Source: Silvania hatchlandensis (lineage in GTDB: Bacteria > Pseudomonadota > Gammaproteobacteria > Enterobacterales > Enterobacteriaceae). From it: a DNA stretch of 64,000 bases. The DNA is taken from positions 124,001-188,000 of the forward strand of contig NZ_JAMGZK010000052.1 in assembly GCF_025564065.1 (NCBI RefSeq). Reading direction: 5' to 3'. The position numbers and the translations under genes were made by a program. The notes under the pieces were generated by a model. The model made no database searches. It saw nothing but the letters and a program-made list of their open reading frames with translations, and had not been told where the DNA came from. The stretch's first letter is position 1, and each line of letters opens with the position of its first letter. Below are positions 8,941 to 18,318 of this stretch, piece after piece.

Positions 8941-9724
8941 TTCACTGTTTACCCAGCCGCAGCTGCAGGACCGTTACCGGGATACCACCGATCCGGTGCT
9001 GCAGCTTGAAAATATCAACGTGACCTTCGACGCTTTCCGCGCCCTGACCAATCTCTCATTATCCATCGGCGTGGGGGAGCTGCGCTGCATCATCGGGCCA
9101 AACGGCGCGGGGAAAACCACGCTGATGGACGTGATTACCGGTAAAACCCGGCCGGACAGCGGGAAGGTGACCTACGACCAGGATATCGACCTGATGGGGA
9201 TGTCCCCGGTCGAGATCGCCCGGGCGGGGATTGGACGCAAATTCCAGAAGCCGACGGTATTTGAAGCCCTGAGCGTGATGGAAAATCTGGAAATCGCGCT
9301 TAAAACCGATAAGTCGGTCTGGGCCAGCCTGCGGGCAAAACTGAACGGCGAGCAGCGAGACCGCATCGATGAGGTGCTGCAACTCTTAAGACTGGGGGAG
9401 CATCGCCATCGCCCGTCGGGCCTGCTCTCGCACGGGCAAAAACAGTTCCTCGAAATTGGCATGCTGCTGGTGCAGGAGCCGCATTTACTGCTGCTGGATG
9501 AGCCCGCTGCCGGGCTGACCGATGCGGAAACGGACTACATTGCGCAGCTGTTTCGTACCCTGGCAGGGAAACACTCTCTGATGGTGGTGGAGCATGACAT
9601 GGGGTTTGTGGAAACCATTGCTGACCATGTCACCGTCCTGCATCAGGGGCAGGTTTTAGCCGAGGGCTCGCTGTGCGACGTGCAGGCCAATGAGCAGGTT
9701 ATCGACGTTTATCTGGGGCGCTGA
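8933..9724 (+). CDS. urtD: Urea ABC transporter ATP-binding protein UrtD
   Basis: A 263-residue ATPase of the LivG type. Walker A is GPNGAGKTT, the signature motif appears as LLSHGQKQFLEIG (LSHGQ in place of LSGGQ, which is usual for UrtD), Walker B is LLLLDEPAAGLT, and the switch histidine is in VVEHDMGFV. The FQKPTVFEALSVMENLE stretch is also typical of UrtD. The ATG at 8933 follows an AGGAGG-like GGAGGAAG and overlaps the urtC stop, and was preferred to a more upstream start inside urtC. Confidence 0.93.
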   Translation: MTDSLFTQPQLQDRYRDTTDPVLQLENINVTFDAFRALTNLSLSIGVGELRCIIGPNGAGKTTLMDVITGKTRPDSGKVTYDQDIDLMGMSPVEIARAGIGRKFQKPTVFEALSVMENLEIALKTDKSVWASLRAKLNGEQRDRIDEVLQLLRLGEHRHRPSGLLSHGQKQFLEIGMLLVQEPHLLLLDEPAAGLTDAETDYIAQLFRTLAGKHSLMVVEHDMGFVETIADHVTVLHQGQVLAEGSLCDVQANEQVIDVYLGR

Positions 9725-9725
9725 C

Positions 9726-10424
9726 ATGTTACAGGTTAAAGAGTTAAATCAGTATTACGGCGGGAGCCATATCCTGCGCGGCTTATCCTTCGACGTTCCA
9801 TCAGGCGAAATCACCTGCCTGCTGGGGCGCAACGGGGTGGGGAAAACGACGTTGTTAAAATGCCTGATGGGGGTGATCCCGGCGAAATCGGGCACCGTTC
9901 ACTGGCAGGGAAAACAGATTAACACCCGCAGCCCGCACCAGCGGGTGCAGCAGGGGATCGCCTATGTCCCGCAGGGCAGAGAGATTTTTCCTCGCCTCAC
10001 CGTGGAAGAGAACCTGCTGATGGGGTTGTCGCGTTTTTCCGGCCGCCAGGCGAAAAGCGTACCGGAAGAGATTTATGACCTGTTTCCGGTGTTACGCGAA
10101 ATGAAGCAGCGGCGGGGAGGGGATCTGTCCGGCGGGCAACAACAGCAGCTGGCGATTGGGCGGGCGCTGGCCTGTAAGCCGCAACTGCTGATTCTGGATG
10201 AACCCACCGAAGGGATTCAGCCGTCGGTCATCAAGGAGATTGGGGCCGTTATCCGCGGGTTGGCGAATCGTGGTGATATGGCGATTTTGCTGGTGGAGCA
10301 GTTCTATGATTTTGCCGCCGAGCTTGCCGATCAGTATCTGGTGATGTCCCGGGGGACAATCGTGCAGCGTGGTCGCGGCGATGAAATGGAGGCCCAGGGC
10401 GTCCGGCATCTGGTGGCGATTTAA
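9726..10424 (+). CDS. urtE: Urea ABC transporter ATP-binding protein UrtE
   Basis: A 232-residue ATPase of the LivF type, the second nucleotide-binding subunit of the urea importer. Walker A is GRNGVGKTT, followed by YVPQGREIFPRLTVEENL, the signature LSGGQQQQLAIGRAL and Walker B LLILDEPTEGIQPS. It begins one base after the urtD stop. The coding run ends 86 bases before the next gene, and I see no strong T-run terminator there, only a 5-bp hairpin at about 10430-10444. Confidence 0.93.
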   Translation: MLQVKELNQYYGGSHILRGLSFDVPSGEITCLLGRNGVGKTTLLKCLMGVIPAKSGTVHWQGKQINTRSPHQRVQQGIAYVPQGREIFPRLTVEENLLMGLSRFSGRQAKSVPEEIYDLFPVLREMKQRRGGDLSGGQQQQLAIGRALACKPQLLILDEPTEGIQPSVIKEIGAVIRGLANRGDMAILLVEQFYDFAAELADQYLVMSRGTIVQRGRGDEMEAQGVRHLVAI

Positions 10425-10510
10425 AGCATGGTCATGCCCTGACCCCAGGCGATAAAGCATTTTTAGGAATCGATTTCTGGCACAACGGGCCTCACAAAGG
10501 GGAGAAACGG

Positions 10511-11128
10511 ATGAGTAAAGAGAAACAAATCGTATCCATGGGCTATTCAGATGTTCCTGCCGGACATCTGGCGACGGTAGTGACCTGTCTGGAAATGGTT
10601 GAGAAGCCTGACACCGGCAAGAACACCTTTTCTGAGGGTATTGCGCTGCATGCGTTTGATGGTACGGCTCTGGAGGATTATCGGGAATTATACCGTCGGG
10701 TGGGTGAAGAGTGGCTGTGGTTTTCACGTATCATCATGGACGACGCCAGGCTTTCGGCTATTTTGCGTGACAACGCGGTAGAGGTGTATGTCCTGCGTAA
10801 GGACGATAAAGAGATTGGTTTACTCGAGCTTGATTTCCGGGAGTCCGGCGAGTGCGAGCTGGCTTTTTTCGGCCTGACATCCAATGCCACGGGCATGGGG
10901 CTGGGAGGGCAGTTGATGGATAAGGCAATCGAACTGGCATGGTCAAAACCCATTAAGCGCTTCTGGGTTCATACCTGCACTTTCGATCATCCTGCTGCGC
11001 TGAAATTCTATATCCGCTCAGGGTTTAAACCCTACGCATTACAGGTTGAGGTTTCGCCAGATCCTCGCTTGTCGGGCCATCTGCCGAAAACGTCCGCGCC
11101 ACATATACCGCTAATTACGGCTGAATAA
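10511..11128 (+). CDS. GNAT-family N-acetyltransferase
   Basis: This 205-residue protein has GNAT features in its C-terminal half: a beta strand VEVYVLRKDDKEIGLLELDF, the acyl-CoA loop region GMGLGGQLMDKAIELAW (motif A, resembling Q/RxxGxG/A), and motif B HPAALKFYIRSGFKPYAL. The substrate cannot be told. The gene has a good ribosome site (GGGGAGAAACGG before ATG) and stands alone, convergent with the next gene. It may share the urt transcript by read-through, but nothing in the protein ties it to urea. Confidence 0.8.
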   Translation: MSKEKQIVSMGYSDVPAGHLATVVTCLEMVEKPDTGKNTFSEGIALHAFDGTALEDYRELYRRVGEEWLWFSRIIMDDARLSAILRDNAVEVYVLRKDDKEIGLLELDFRESGECELAFFGLTSNATGMGLGGQLMDKAIELAWSKPIKRFWVHTCTFDHPAALKFYIRSGFKPYALQVEVSPDPRLSGHLPKTSAPHIPLITAE

Positions 11129-11195
11129 GGTCGACGGGGTAGCGCTTAATACCTGCGTGCTGAGCGGCCGGAGTACGGACTTTTTCACAATCACC

Positions 11196-11987
11196 TCAGC
11201 GGTTAGTCGCGTATTCGTACCGGGGCTGGTCCATCAGTGCTAGGGAGACAAATGTCTTAAGGAGTTCCCTGGCATCAGCTGCGTCAGTCAGCGCACTGTG
11301 CATAGCGGCAGGATCCCGCCCTTCGCTAAGGAGAGTTTCAGTCCGCAGTTGAATCAGTGACGCTGCAATGCCCGGTGTAAATTCTGGATGAAACTGGGTC
11401 GAGACGGCTTTTGCACCGTAGCGGATGATCTGATTTTTATCGTGGGGAGATGAAGCCAGCGATTGCGCACCTGCAGGCAGCTGCGTGACGGTTTGCATAT
11501 GCGTAAGATGGGCCATAAAGCCTTGCGAAAGCCCGCCGGTAAGCGGATCGTCTGCACCTGCTTTTGTCAGGTTTATTTCCAGACACCCCATTTCGCGACC
11601 CTGAGGATGGTAATCCACCACGCCACCCAGCGCATATGCCATGAGCTGATGACCGTAGCAGACGCCAAACAGCGGCATGTCAACCGCGACGGCACGACGT
11701 ATCCATCGCGCCGTCTCCTCGCTCCACGCCAGCTTATCCGTCACCATGTGCCAGGATCCGGTGATAACCGCGACCCGACCGGGATCGGGTTCCGGAAGAG
11801 GTTCACCCTTGAATACTTTCACGACCTGAATTGCATCAGAAGTGAGTGCCATCGCCCTGCTGAACCATACCGGCAGATCGCCGTGCTCTGTCTTTAGCGT
11901 GTCAGGCGCGGTACCCACCTGAATGAGAAGAACCGGGGGCAGGGGATTGTTCATTGCGGAATCCGCCGGATTGAGTTCACCGTTCAT
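11196..11987 (-). CDS. Class I glutamine amidotransferase-like protein
   Basis: This 263-residue protein has the class I amidotransferase triad. The nucleophile cysteine is in PLFGVCYGHQLMAYALGG, and the His-Glu pair is in STQFHPEFTP. The fold is that of the GuaA N-terminal domain and of the stand-alone GMP synthase-like amidotransferases, which act on small molecules such as glutamyl conjugates. The ATG at 11987 has a GAGG five bases upstream; an internal ATG at 11954 (MNNPLPPVLLIQVG) is a possible alternative start and would give a more usual N terminus. No partner synthetase gene is adjacent, so the substrate is unknown. Confidence 0.75.
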   Translation of the reverse strand: MNGELNPADSAMNNPLPPVLLIQVGTAPDTLKTEHGDLPVWFSRAMALTSDAIQVVKVFKGEPLPEPDPGRVAVITGSWHMVTDKLAWSEETARWIRRAVAVDMPLFGVCYGHQLMAYALGGVVDYHPQGREMGCLEINLTKAGADDPLTGGLSQGFMAHLTHMQTVTQLPAGAQSLASSPHDKNQIIRYGAKAVSTQFHPEFTPGIAASLIQLRTETLLSEGRDPAAMHSALTDAADARELLKTFVSLALMDQPRYEYATNR

Positions 11988-12144
11988 CAATACCTCGAGC
12001 CGGGTGTTATTGGCGTAAGAAAAGGATTACCGCCAATATACGCGCCCTGAACAATATTATCCCTTCTGTAGCGAAGTAAATTGTTAGCCCGCGGTAACAG
12101 CAGAAGATGCATTCAGGCTCTTCAGGCGTGTTCGGCTATCTGTT

Positions 12145-12655
12145 TTAAGCAAGGTCGCCTTTTTGGTATGGCACACCATACCGCCATCGTGTCTCGAAGT
12201 GTTGCTGATACAGTTTAATCACGCGGGGTACATGCCTGAGAACCAGAATATTTTCGCTGTTAACCTTCTCAGCGGTGGGGGGAGTTGAATGAACCTGTTT
12301 CCAGGATCCGGCCATCAACAATCATCACCTTGTCATGCTGAATGTGGTAATGGCTATCCACGCGAATGGCGATGCCGTGGCGTATTGCTTCAGGGACTGC
12401 GGCAAGGGCGAGTTTGTTGGCCTTGTTCGCGCGGTGATCGATAACGACGGACACGTTCACTCCACGCTCAGCTGCTTTATCTAACGCATCAACAATATCC
12501 GGCGCTTTGAACTCATAGGCCATCATTTCAATCGATTTATGCGCGCCGTTAATCAGGCGCAACACCATGGTCTGGGCAGAATGGCCGTCTTTACCGGATG
12601 AGAAAACCTTCGTGAAAGCCTGATAAAAGTGCAGTGAAAGACAGGCTACTCTCAC
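12145..12655 (-). pseudogene. Phospholipase D-type nuclease, frameshifted in a G/C run
   Basis: The frame 12655-12269 encodes a Nuc-like single-HKD PLD family protein (KVFSSGKDGHSAQ, INGAHKSIEMMAYEF, and HYHIQHDKVMIVDG with HxKxxxxD), but it ends early as ETGSFNSPHR. Dropping one base in the six-G run at 12277-12282 restores the expected continuation: TAEKVNSENILVLRH, then about 30 more residues to a TAA at 12147-12145. This is what Nuc proteins have after the GSFN motif. The normal Sec signal peptide is also not visible; the frame begins at a GTG with MRVACLSLHFYQAF, so a second lesion near the start is possible. Most likely an inactive copy, unless the base run is a sequencing error or slips during expression. 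Confidence 0.8.
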
Positions 12656-12737
12656 TCAACTGTCTTGATATTGCTTTAAATCAAGCGGCATCCTCGAGGC
12701 GGCACGATGAAAAGCAGTCAATACCGGTGAATTGTCC

Positions 12738-12770
12738 CCACAACATCCATGCTCAGGATGGATGTAGTGG
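12738..12770. repeat. 13-bp inverted repeat between the MFS gene and the nuclease pseudogene
   Basis: The arms at 12738-12750 and 12758-12770 match at 12 of 13 positions, with the 7-base loop GCTCAGG. It lies 18 bases past the MFS stop in the direction of that transcript and has no T run on either side. It could be a weak terminator, a processing site, or a relic of an insertion. Confidence 0.6.
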
Positions 12771-12788
12771 CTGCGGTCGAAAGGGGGG

Positions 12789-14078
12789 TTATTTAACCGA
12801 GCGTATCGGCATGATAAGGCAGGCAGAGGCGATCACCATGATGATGGCGAAGGTGAACACCATGCTGTACGACGAGGTCAGACTTAAAATCAATGCGCCC
12901 AGCGGGGTGACAATCATCTGCGGACATTTATTCGCGATACTGAAAACGCCCATATCCTTGCCTGCATTAGCACCTTTATTCGGCAGAACCTGTGTCATCA
13001 GCGCCATATCAATTGACATATAGCAGCCGTAACCCAGCCCCAGCACCCCTGCCATTATCAGCATTGAGGTTTCCGTTGGCATCAACAGCGGGAACATATA
13101 CGCAAGAGCAATCACCAGCGAAGAGACAATAACAAAGGGTTTTCGCACCTGGAATTTATCGGATAAATAGCCACAGACCACCGCTGAAATCAGCAGTGCT
13201 GCCAGCTGTATACTGGCCATTGTGCCGATAATTACGTTCGAGTCGGCGTTAGAGAGGTGGATATAGTCGCGCAGGATGTATAACTGATAATTGACGATCA
13301 TCTGATAGCCAAGAAACATCACGAAGCGTGCGGCAAATGTCCAGCCAAAGTCGGGATATTTGCGTGGGTTAATCCATAGCTGCGTCACCAGTTGCTTAAA
13401 GCTTAACGGGTTATAGGGTAAGTCTTTACTGCTCTCCTCGCGATTAATAATACAGGAGACTAATGACACCACAAAAATACCGATGGCGAAGATATAAAAG
13501 CCCATTGCCAGATCCCGGTTAGCAATCCAGCCGCCAAAAATGATCCCCAGGGTGCCGCCGCCCGTCTGTGCAGCGCCAATAAAGCCGGAGGCGATACCGC
13601 GACGTTTAGGTTCTACCCGGTCGGGCATCATCGCTGACATCGGCCCCTGGGCGGCATTTAACGCAACCGCAGCGATCACCCAAAACAGCGTCAAACCGAG
13701 GATGGTGGTCTGGTGAGCCACCATCGCCAGAGCCATACCGCCGATAAAGGTCCCGCCAACCAGCCAGGGGGTACGACGGCCAAAGCGTGAGCGCGTACGA
13801 TCGGAAAGTGCGCCCGCCAGGGGTTGATCGAAGAAGGTAAAAACAGACATTAAGGTGAAGATGAGCGCCAGCGCAGCGACCTTACTCCCACCAGACGCAT
13901 CCGTAATCTGTTGGACCTGATTAGGAATAAAGACGGAAATCACCGCATTATACAGCGCCAGTAAAAACAAAAAGTTGGTTGATAGCGAAAATATAAAGAC
14001 GTTAAAGCCTCTTGATTTTTTATCCTCACTGGCAGGGATAACCTCTGTCGGCAAGGTCGAGGTAATTTTAGATGTCAT
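12789..14078 (-). CDS. MFS transporter
   Basis: This 429-residue protein shows about 12 hydrophobic segments and the MFS loop 2-3 motif in LAGALSDRTRSRFGRRTPW. That motif together with FTFFDQPLAGALSD recalls transporters that carry sugars or sugar acids with cations. The ATG is preceded by GGGAGC at good distance. It lies 147 bases downstream of the enolase-superfamily gene on the same strand, so the pair probably forms an operon for uptake and dehydration or isomerisation of one compound, perhaps a sugar acid. The substrate is not deducible. Confidence 0.8.
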   Translation of the reverse strand: MTSKITSTLPTEVIPASEDKKSRGFNVFIFSLSTNFLFLLALYNAVISVFIPNQVQQITDASGGSKVAALALIFTLMSVFTFFDQPLAGALSDRTRSRFGRRTPWLVGGTFIGGMALAMVAHQTTILGLTLFWVIAAVALNAAQGPMSAMMPDRVEPKRRGIASGFIGAAQTGGGTLGIIFGGWIANRDLAMGFYIFAIGIFVVSLVSCIINREESSKDLPYNPLSFKQLVTQLWINPRKYPDFGWTFAARFVMFLGYQMIVNYQLYILRDYIHLSNADSNVIIGTMASIQLAALLISAVVCGYLSDKFQVRKPFVIVSSLVIALAYMFPLLMPTETSMLIMAGVLGLGYGCYMSIDMALMTQVLPNKGANAGKDMGVFSIANKCPQMIVTPLGALILSLTSSYSMVFTFAIIMVIASACLIMPIRSVK

Positions 14079-14225
14079 AATACGCTCCCGAATCGTTGAA
14101 CAATCGGATTATTAAAATAATGAGAAAAAGAAAAATTAAAGTACGCCGCTCGCTTTGAGACGTTGGCTTATTTGTTGTTTCATTTCGCCAGTTAGCGGGC
14201 TGGCAGGCCATAAAGAATGGCCATG

Positions 14226-15368
14226 TTATTTATTGGCACAGGTTGTGAGGCTCAAACCGGCCCGGGGCGAACGGACATGCGGCCCCTGAGGCGAATTCCA
14301 TCCCTCGCTGGCGAGTTCTGCAATCTTCGACTCATCGATACGAATCCCCAGTCCTGGAGCGTTCCCCAGCAGGATGCCGCCATTCACAATCTGCTGGTCG
14401 ACAACCAACCCCTCCGGGAACCCCAGATCCTGAACTTCACAACTGAAATGGTTAGGGATAGCGGCAGCGGCATGGGCGACGGGATTGGCGTTGTAGCCAA
14501 CAGGACTTATCGGTACACCATGAGCATGGGCAAGGTTAGCGACACGCAGGAAGTGGCTGATCCCCCAGCACATCCCCGTCTGGGCGACATCCAGGGCCTG
14601 TTTCTGGAAGAGCGGCATAAATTGCTCTAAACCGGTCAGGTTTTCGCCTGTCGCCACAGCGCAATTGACCGCACTGCGGATCAGCGCGTGGCCCTCGGCA
14701 TCCCATCGACGCACCGGCTCTTCAATCCAGGTCAGGTCGAGATGCCGTTCCAGCTCTTTCACATAACGCACGGCCTGTTTGGCATTCATCGACTCATTCA
14801 CATCAATCATTACCGCAGGCGATGTGCTGTTACGCTGGTACACCTCTTTGATTTTCTGCAGACGCCGCAAATCGTCTTCGGTATCCAGCCCACCTTTAAG
14901 CTTGAAGGCGCTAAAACCCCGTTCCGCATAGCGCTGATGAAGGGCGACCAATGCTGGGTCATCGAGCGGGTAATCCAGCCCCGAGGCATATCCGCTGACG
15001 AAAGGATCCCGGGCACCGAGCATTTTCCACAGGGGTTGTTCAGCCATTTTTGCCTTCAGATCCCAGAGCGCCATGTCGACGACACCAATAGCCCCGAAGA
15101 CGCTTCCGGCATGCCCGGATTTAAATACCCATGCCTGCATGCGGTCGTACAGGGCAGTGACGGCACAGGGATCCTCCCCCTCAATCGCGGGAAAGATGCG
15201 CTGGATATCGGCATGTCCGCCCACCCCGATCCCGCTCACGCCTTCGTCTGTCTCCAGAATCAACACGGGGACTTCGGTAATTCCAGACGTCACCTTACCG
15301 TTAACATCCCCGATAGGGCGTTGCCAGCGATGGATCGTCCTGAGGCTACGCCATCCAGTAATTTTCAT
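14226..15368 (-). CDS. Enolase-superfamily (mandelate racemase/muconate lactonizing-like) enzyme
   Basis: A 380-residue protein with the N-terminal capping domain and the C-terminal barrel of the enolase superfamily. The catalytic KxK motif is in FSAFKLKGG. The three metal ligands fit DVNES, WIEEP and ATGENL. The aspartate of the usual His-Asp dyad may be in ALDVAQTG, but the place where mandelate racemase group members have a histidine (SPH) reads PISPVGYN, so the histidine base seems absent. The reaction is therefore not predictable, although acid-sugar dehydratases or epimerases are common in the family. AAAGGAGAAAAGC before the ATG is a strong ribosome site. The MFS gene lies downstream. 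Confidence 0.82.
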   Translation of the reverse strand: MKITGWRSLRTIHRWQRPIGDVNGKVTSGITEVPVLILETDEGVSGIGVGGHADIQRIFPAIEGEDPCAVTALYDRMQAWVFKSGHAGSVFGAIGVVDMALWDLKAKMAEQPLWKMLGARDPFVSGYASGLDYPLDDPALVALHQRYAERGFSAFKLKGGLDTEDDLRRLQKIKEVYQRNSTSPAVMIDVNESMNAKQAVRYVKELERHLDLTWIEEPVRRWDAEGHALIRSAVNCAVATGENLTGLEQFMPLFQKQALDVAQTGMCWGISHFLRVANLAHAHGVPISPVGYNANPVAHAAAAIPNHFSCEVQDLGFPEGLVVDQQIVNGGILLGNAPGLGIRIDESKIAELASEGWNSPQGPHVRSPRAGLSLTTCANK

Positions 15369-15566
15369 GCTTTTCTCCTTTGATGGGGTATTTCAGGTGC
15401 TTTGATTGCTAAAAATCAACCATTTAAAACTTATTTTAGCCTTGAGGGCATCTCTGGATAGGATGAATTCTGAATGACTATAGCCGCAGTTGTTAAATAA
15501 ATGTGATAGGTAAGATTCCCAGTGATATGGATGAAATTTTCAAATCAATAAAATTGTGAGCGGCTT

Positions 15567-15613
15567 AAAAAAAAGGCCAGAAAACAGGTGGCTAGCGGGC
15601 GTCCCTGCCTGCT
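15567..15613 (-). terminator. Possible terminator after the type I secretion operon
   Basis: Reading the minus strand, a 7-bp imperfect stem (arms 15613-15607 and 15600-15594) is followed after about 20 bases by a run of eight T (15574-15567). The distance between stem and T run is longer than in a textbook terminator, so the call is tentative. It is well placed, just after the stop at 15625. The rest of the gap 15369-15624 is AT-rich and probably contains the promoter of the enolase-family gene; no clear boxes were picked out. Confidence 0.35.
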
Positions 15614-15624
15614 CATGCCGATAC

Positions 15625-18318
15625 TCAGTAAAACGGCTCCGACGCGGAGGTGCGAATGGAAAAGCCCAGAGGAATGGCATCATTCTGTTCAACATCCCTT
15701 GCGCTTACCACGCTGTCACCCGTACCGACGTGGCGCACCCTTAACATCTGTGCTTTTTCCGGTTGCTCTGCTAATTCGTATGCCTGCGCCAAATCGCGTC
15801 GCCAGTTAACATTCCATGGGCATGTCTGGTGTCCTTTTTCCATGTGCTCAATGCCCTCAGCCAGGTGCCCTTTACGCACGCAAATCAGGCCCACCATGAA
15901 ATGCGCGGTAGCGTGTTCGGGCACGTGGTGCAGCAGGCGCCTGAAGAGCATCTCGGCGTCATCAAGCTTCCCCTGACGATAGCATGCGATACCCTCGGTC
16001 TGCATTCCTGGTACGGGCAAGCTCACCATCTCAACAGGCTTATGCACGATCTTCGCGTTAGTACCCGCGATCAGGGGCGCAAGAAAGTCCGCGTAACGCC
16101 GCCAGCGTTCGCGCGCAGTCTGATAGATAGGCTGACGCACCTGCCACACGCTGGCTGTCTTGACCGGCCTGTCCAGTTCAGAGGTGTCGAGCACCTGCGG
16201 CTCCCATTGCACGCCCAGATAATCCAGCATGCGACGCGCCTCGCGCTCCGGGTCAGAGACCACGTCCTCATAGCGCACGTCGAGAATCTCACCGGGGAAC
16301 AGCTGGTTCCAGTGGTGCATCATCAGGTTGTGGTCGGCCAGTTGTTCACCAATCCACTGCAGGTCATAGGCGAAGCCCATCCCCCCGTGCTTAGCCGCGT
16401 AGTCGGTGAAGTAATTGGAGATAGCGATATCGCGTGGGTCACGTCGCACTGAGATTATCCGCGCGTTCGGGAACAGCAGTTTGATAAGACCAATGTTCTC
16501 GAAATTGTGCGGCAGCTTATCCACCACATGCCGGACCTCAGACGCGTTTTCTGGCAAGGTTTCCCGCAGTTCCTTGAGCAGGCTGGCGGTGATACCCGCC
16601 ACGACATCGGCCGACAGATCGTCCACGCAGTCCGGATAATGACGTCCAGACCCCGTATTACGTTCCCAGCTTTCCAGCCTGGCGATCGTAGTGGGGATCA
16701 CCCCAAGTTCGCCCGCGCCGTGGATGTGGCTGTGTCCCGCCAGGATCTGTTCGATAAGCGTGGTACCGGAACGCGGCATACCCAGTACGAACACGGGCAG
16801 CGTTGAATCGTTGCCGATGCCGCGTCGGTTTTCAAATAGCGAACGGCTGAAAGCATGACGGATACGCGCGCTGCCCTGGCGGTGCGCAACCGGATCGTAG
16901 CGCAGCAGTGCGCGGCTGGCCGCATTGGCTTCGTTTGCCAGGGTGAAGGCTTTGGTGTAGTCCTTGCGCTTTTCCCAGGCGGCAGCAAGTTGCAGCAGCA
17001 GTCCTGGCTGCACCGGGCCGGAGAGACCCGGCCGTCGTGCCAGGGTTTCCAGGCGAATCAACGTCTCTTCGTCTTGCGGAAAACGTCGGGCGTTGATCAG
17101 TGCCGCATGACCGCGTGCCGGGTCGATGGCTAATACCTGCTCGAACAAGGCGACGGCCTCGTCGATGCGCCCCAACTGCATATACAACTGCCCCAGCCCC
17201 TGCAGGGCGGGTACCTGCTGCGGATGAGCCTGCAGTACCTCAACATATCGCGCCTCAGCCACGATGTAGTGCTGCTCCCGCGCATCCACCCCGGCGAGTG
17301 CCACTTGCGCCTGCGCCAGCCAATGGCCGATCTGCGCGGCGTCCATCTCGGGTGATGGCGTCAGCGCTCCGGCCTCCTCGATAGCCTGTTCGGCCACCTG
17401 ACGCGCCAGCGCCGGATGGCCTTGGGTAGCGACGCTGGCCAGCTTCAGGCGCAAAGGCAGCGTCATTTTTTGCTGTTGTCCGGCCAGATGGAGGGCACGG
17501 TGCAACAACGTCATAGCCTGAGGCAGGCGCCCCTGCAATTCCGCCAGCTCAGCATGCTGTTGGTACAGGGCCGGATGTTCCGGGTAATGCTGCAGACCAC
17601 GGCGCAACGCATCTTCAGCCTGGGCATGGTGCCCACGCTCGGCCAGACGCTGAGCATAACCGGTCAGCAGACCGCAGTAATCGTCCTCAGCCAGTTCAGC
17701 ATGGCGTGAGTCCAGCCAGACATCAGCGCGAGCGAAATCGTCACCGGCCAGCCACAGCTCCAGGCGCAGGCCGCGCAGCTGCTGGTCGTACAGAGCCACC
17801 TGCAGTGCGGGCCAGTGCTCCCGCTCGCCTGCCCAGAAAACATCGGCGGCAGCCAGCGTCTCCCCGGCCTGCGGCAGGTCCGCACGTTGCAGGTAGAGAC
17901 GCAGCAGTGGCTGATAAACGGCGATACGGGGTTGCAGGCGCAGACTGGATTCATACAGGGGGAGAGCCTCCTCCCCCCGTTGATGCTGCACATAACAGGC
18001 AGCCAGACGCGCCAGCAGAAGCGCGTGTTCCGATGCCTCTGGGCGCGTGGCTTCCAGCAGCGCCTGCGCTGCGTCAAATTCCCCAAGCTGCAGGTGTACG
18101 GCGGCCAGGTCGACGCGGGCGTCGACCTCCAGTGCCGCCGGGGCCAGCGCCATCAGCGCCTCACCGGCCGCCTCTGGCTGGCCCAGATGGGCCAGCGCCA
18201 GGGCCAGCAGCACCTGTTCTGCCGGTGAATGCGCCGGCAGGCTCAGGCATGCCTGATGCAGTGCCTCGAACTGCTGCATCTCGACCAGACGGCGCAGCAA
18301 CGTCAGTGAACCTGTCAT
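15625..18318 (-). CDS. TPR-repeat protein with sulfotransferase domain
   Basis: An 897-residue protein. Residues 1 to about 470 are helical TPR repeats (for example AEQVLLALALAHLGQPEAAG, VPALQGLGQLYMQLGRIDEA). About 500-760 is a sulfotransferase domain with the 5'-phosphosulfate loop VLGMPRSGTTLIEQILAGH and the 3'-phosphate motif RIISVRRDPRDIAISNYF. A last short TPR stretch (EGIACYRQGKLDDAEMLFRR, ATAHFMVGLICVRKGHLAEG) closes the protein. The fold resembles tyrosylprotein sulfotransferase-like bacterial proteins using PAPS. The ATG overlaps the adhesin stop as ATGA, so it is translated with the adhesin, and a role in modifying the adhesin or its export partners is inferred. No signal peptide is seen, so it should act in the cytoplasm. 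Confidence 0.85.
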   Translation of the reverse strand: MTGSLTLLRRLVEMQQFEALHQACLSLPAHSPAEQVLLALALAHLGQPEAAGEALMALAPAALEVDARVDLAAVHLQLGEFDAAQALLEATRPEASEHALLLARLAACYVQHQRGEEALPLYESSLRLQPRIAVYQPLLRLYLQRADLPQAGETLAAADVFWAGEREHWPALQVALYDQQLRGLRLELWLAGDDFARADVWLDSRHAELAEDDYCGLLTGYAQRLAERGHHAQAEDALRRGLQHYPEHPALYQQHAELAELQGRLPQAMTLLHRALHLAGQQQKMTLPLRLKLASVATQGHPALARQVAEQAIEEAGALTPSPEMDAAQIGHWLAQAQVALAGVDAREQHYIVAEARYVEVLQAHPQQVPALQGLGQLYMQLGRIDEAVALFEQVLAIDPARGHAALINARRFPQDEETLIRLETLARRPGLSGPVQPGLLLQLAAAWEKRKDYTKAFTLANEANAASRALLRYDPVAHRQGSARIRHAFSRSLFENRRGIGNDSTLPVFVLGMPRSGTTLIEQILAGHSHIHGAGELGVIPTTIARLESWERNTGSGRHYPDCVDDLSADVVAGITASLLKELRETLPENASEVRHVVDKLPHNFENIGLIKLLFPNARIISVRRDPRDIAISNYFTDYAAKHGGMGFAYDLQWIGEQLADHNLMMHHWNQLFPGEILDVRYEDVVSDPEREARRMLDYLGVQWEPQVLDTSELDRPVKTASVWQVRQPIYQTARERWRRYADFLAPLIAGTNAKIVHKPVEMVSLPVPGMQTEGIACYRQGKLDDAEMLFRRLLHHVPEHATAHFMVGLICVRKGHLAEGIEHMEKGHQTCPWNVNWRRDLAQAYELAEQPEKAQMLRVRHVGTGDSVVSARDVEQNDAIPLGFSIRTSASEPFY

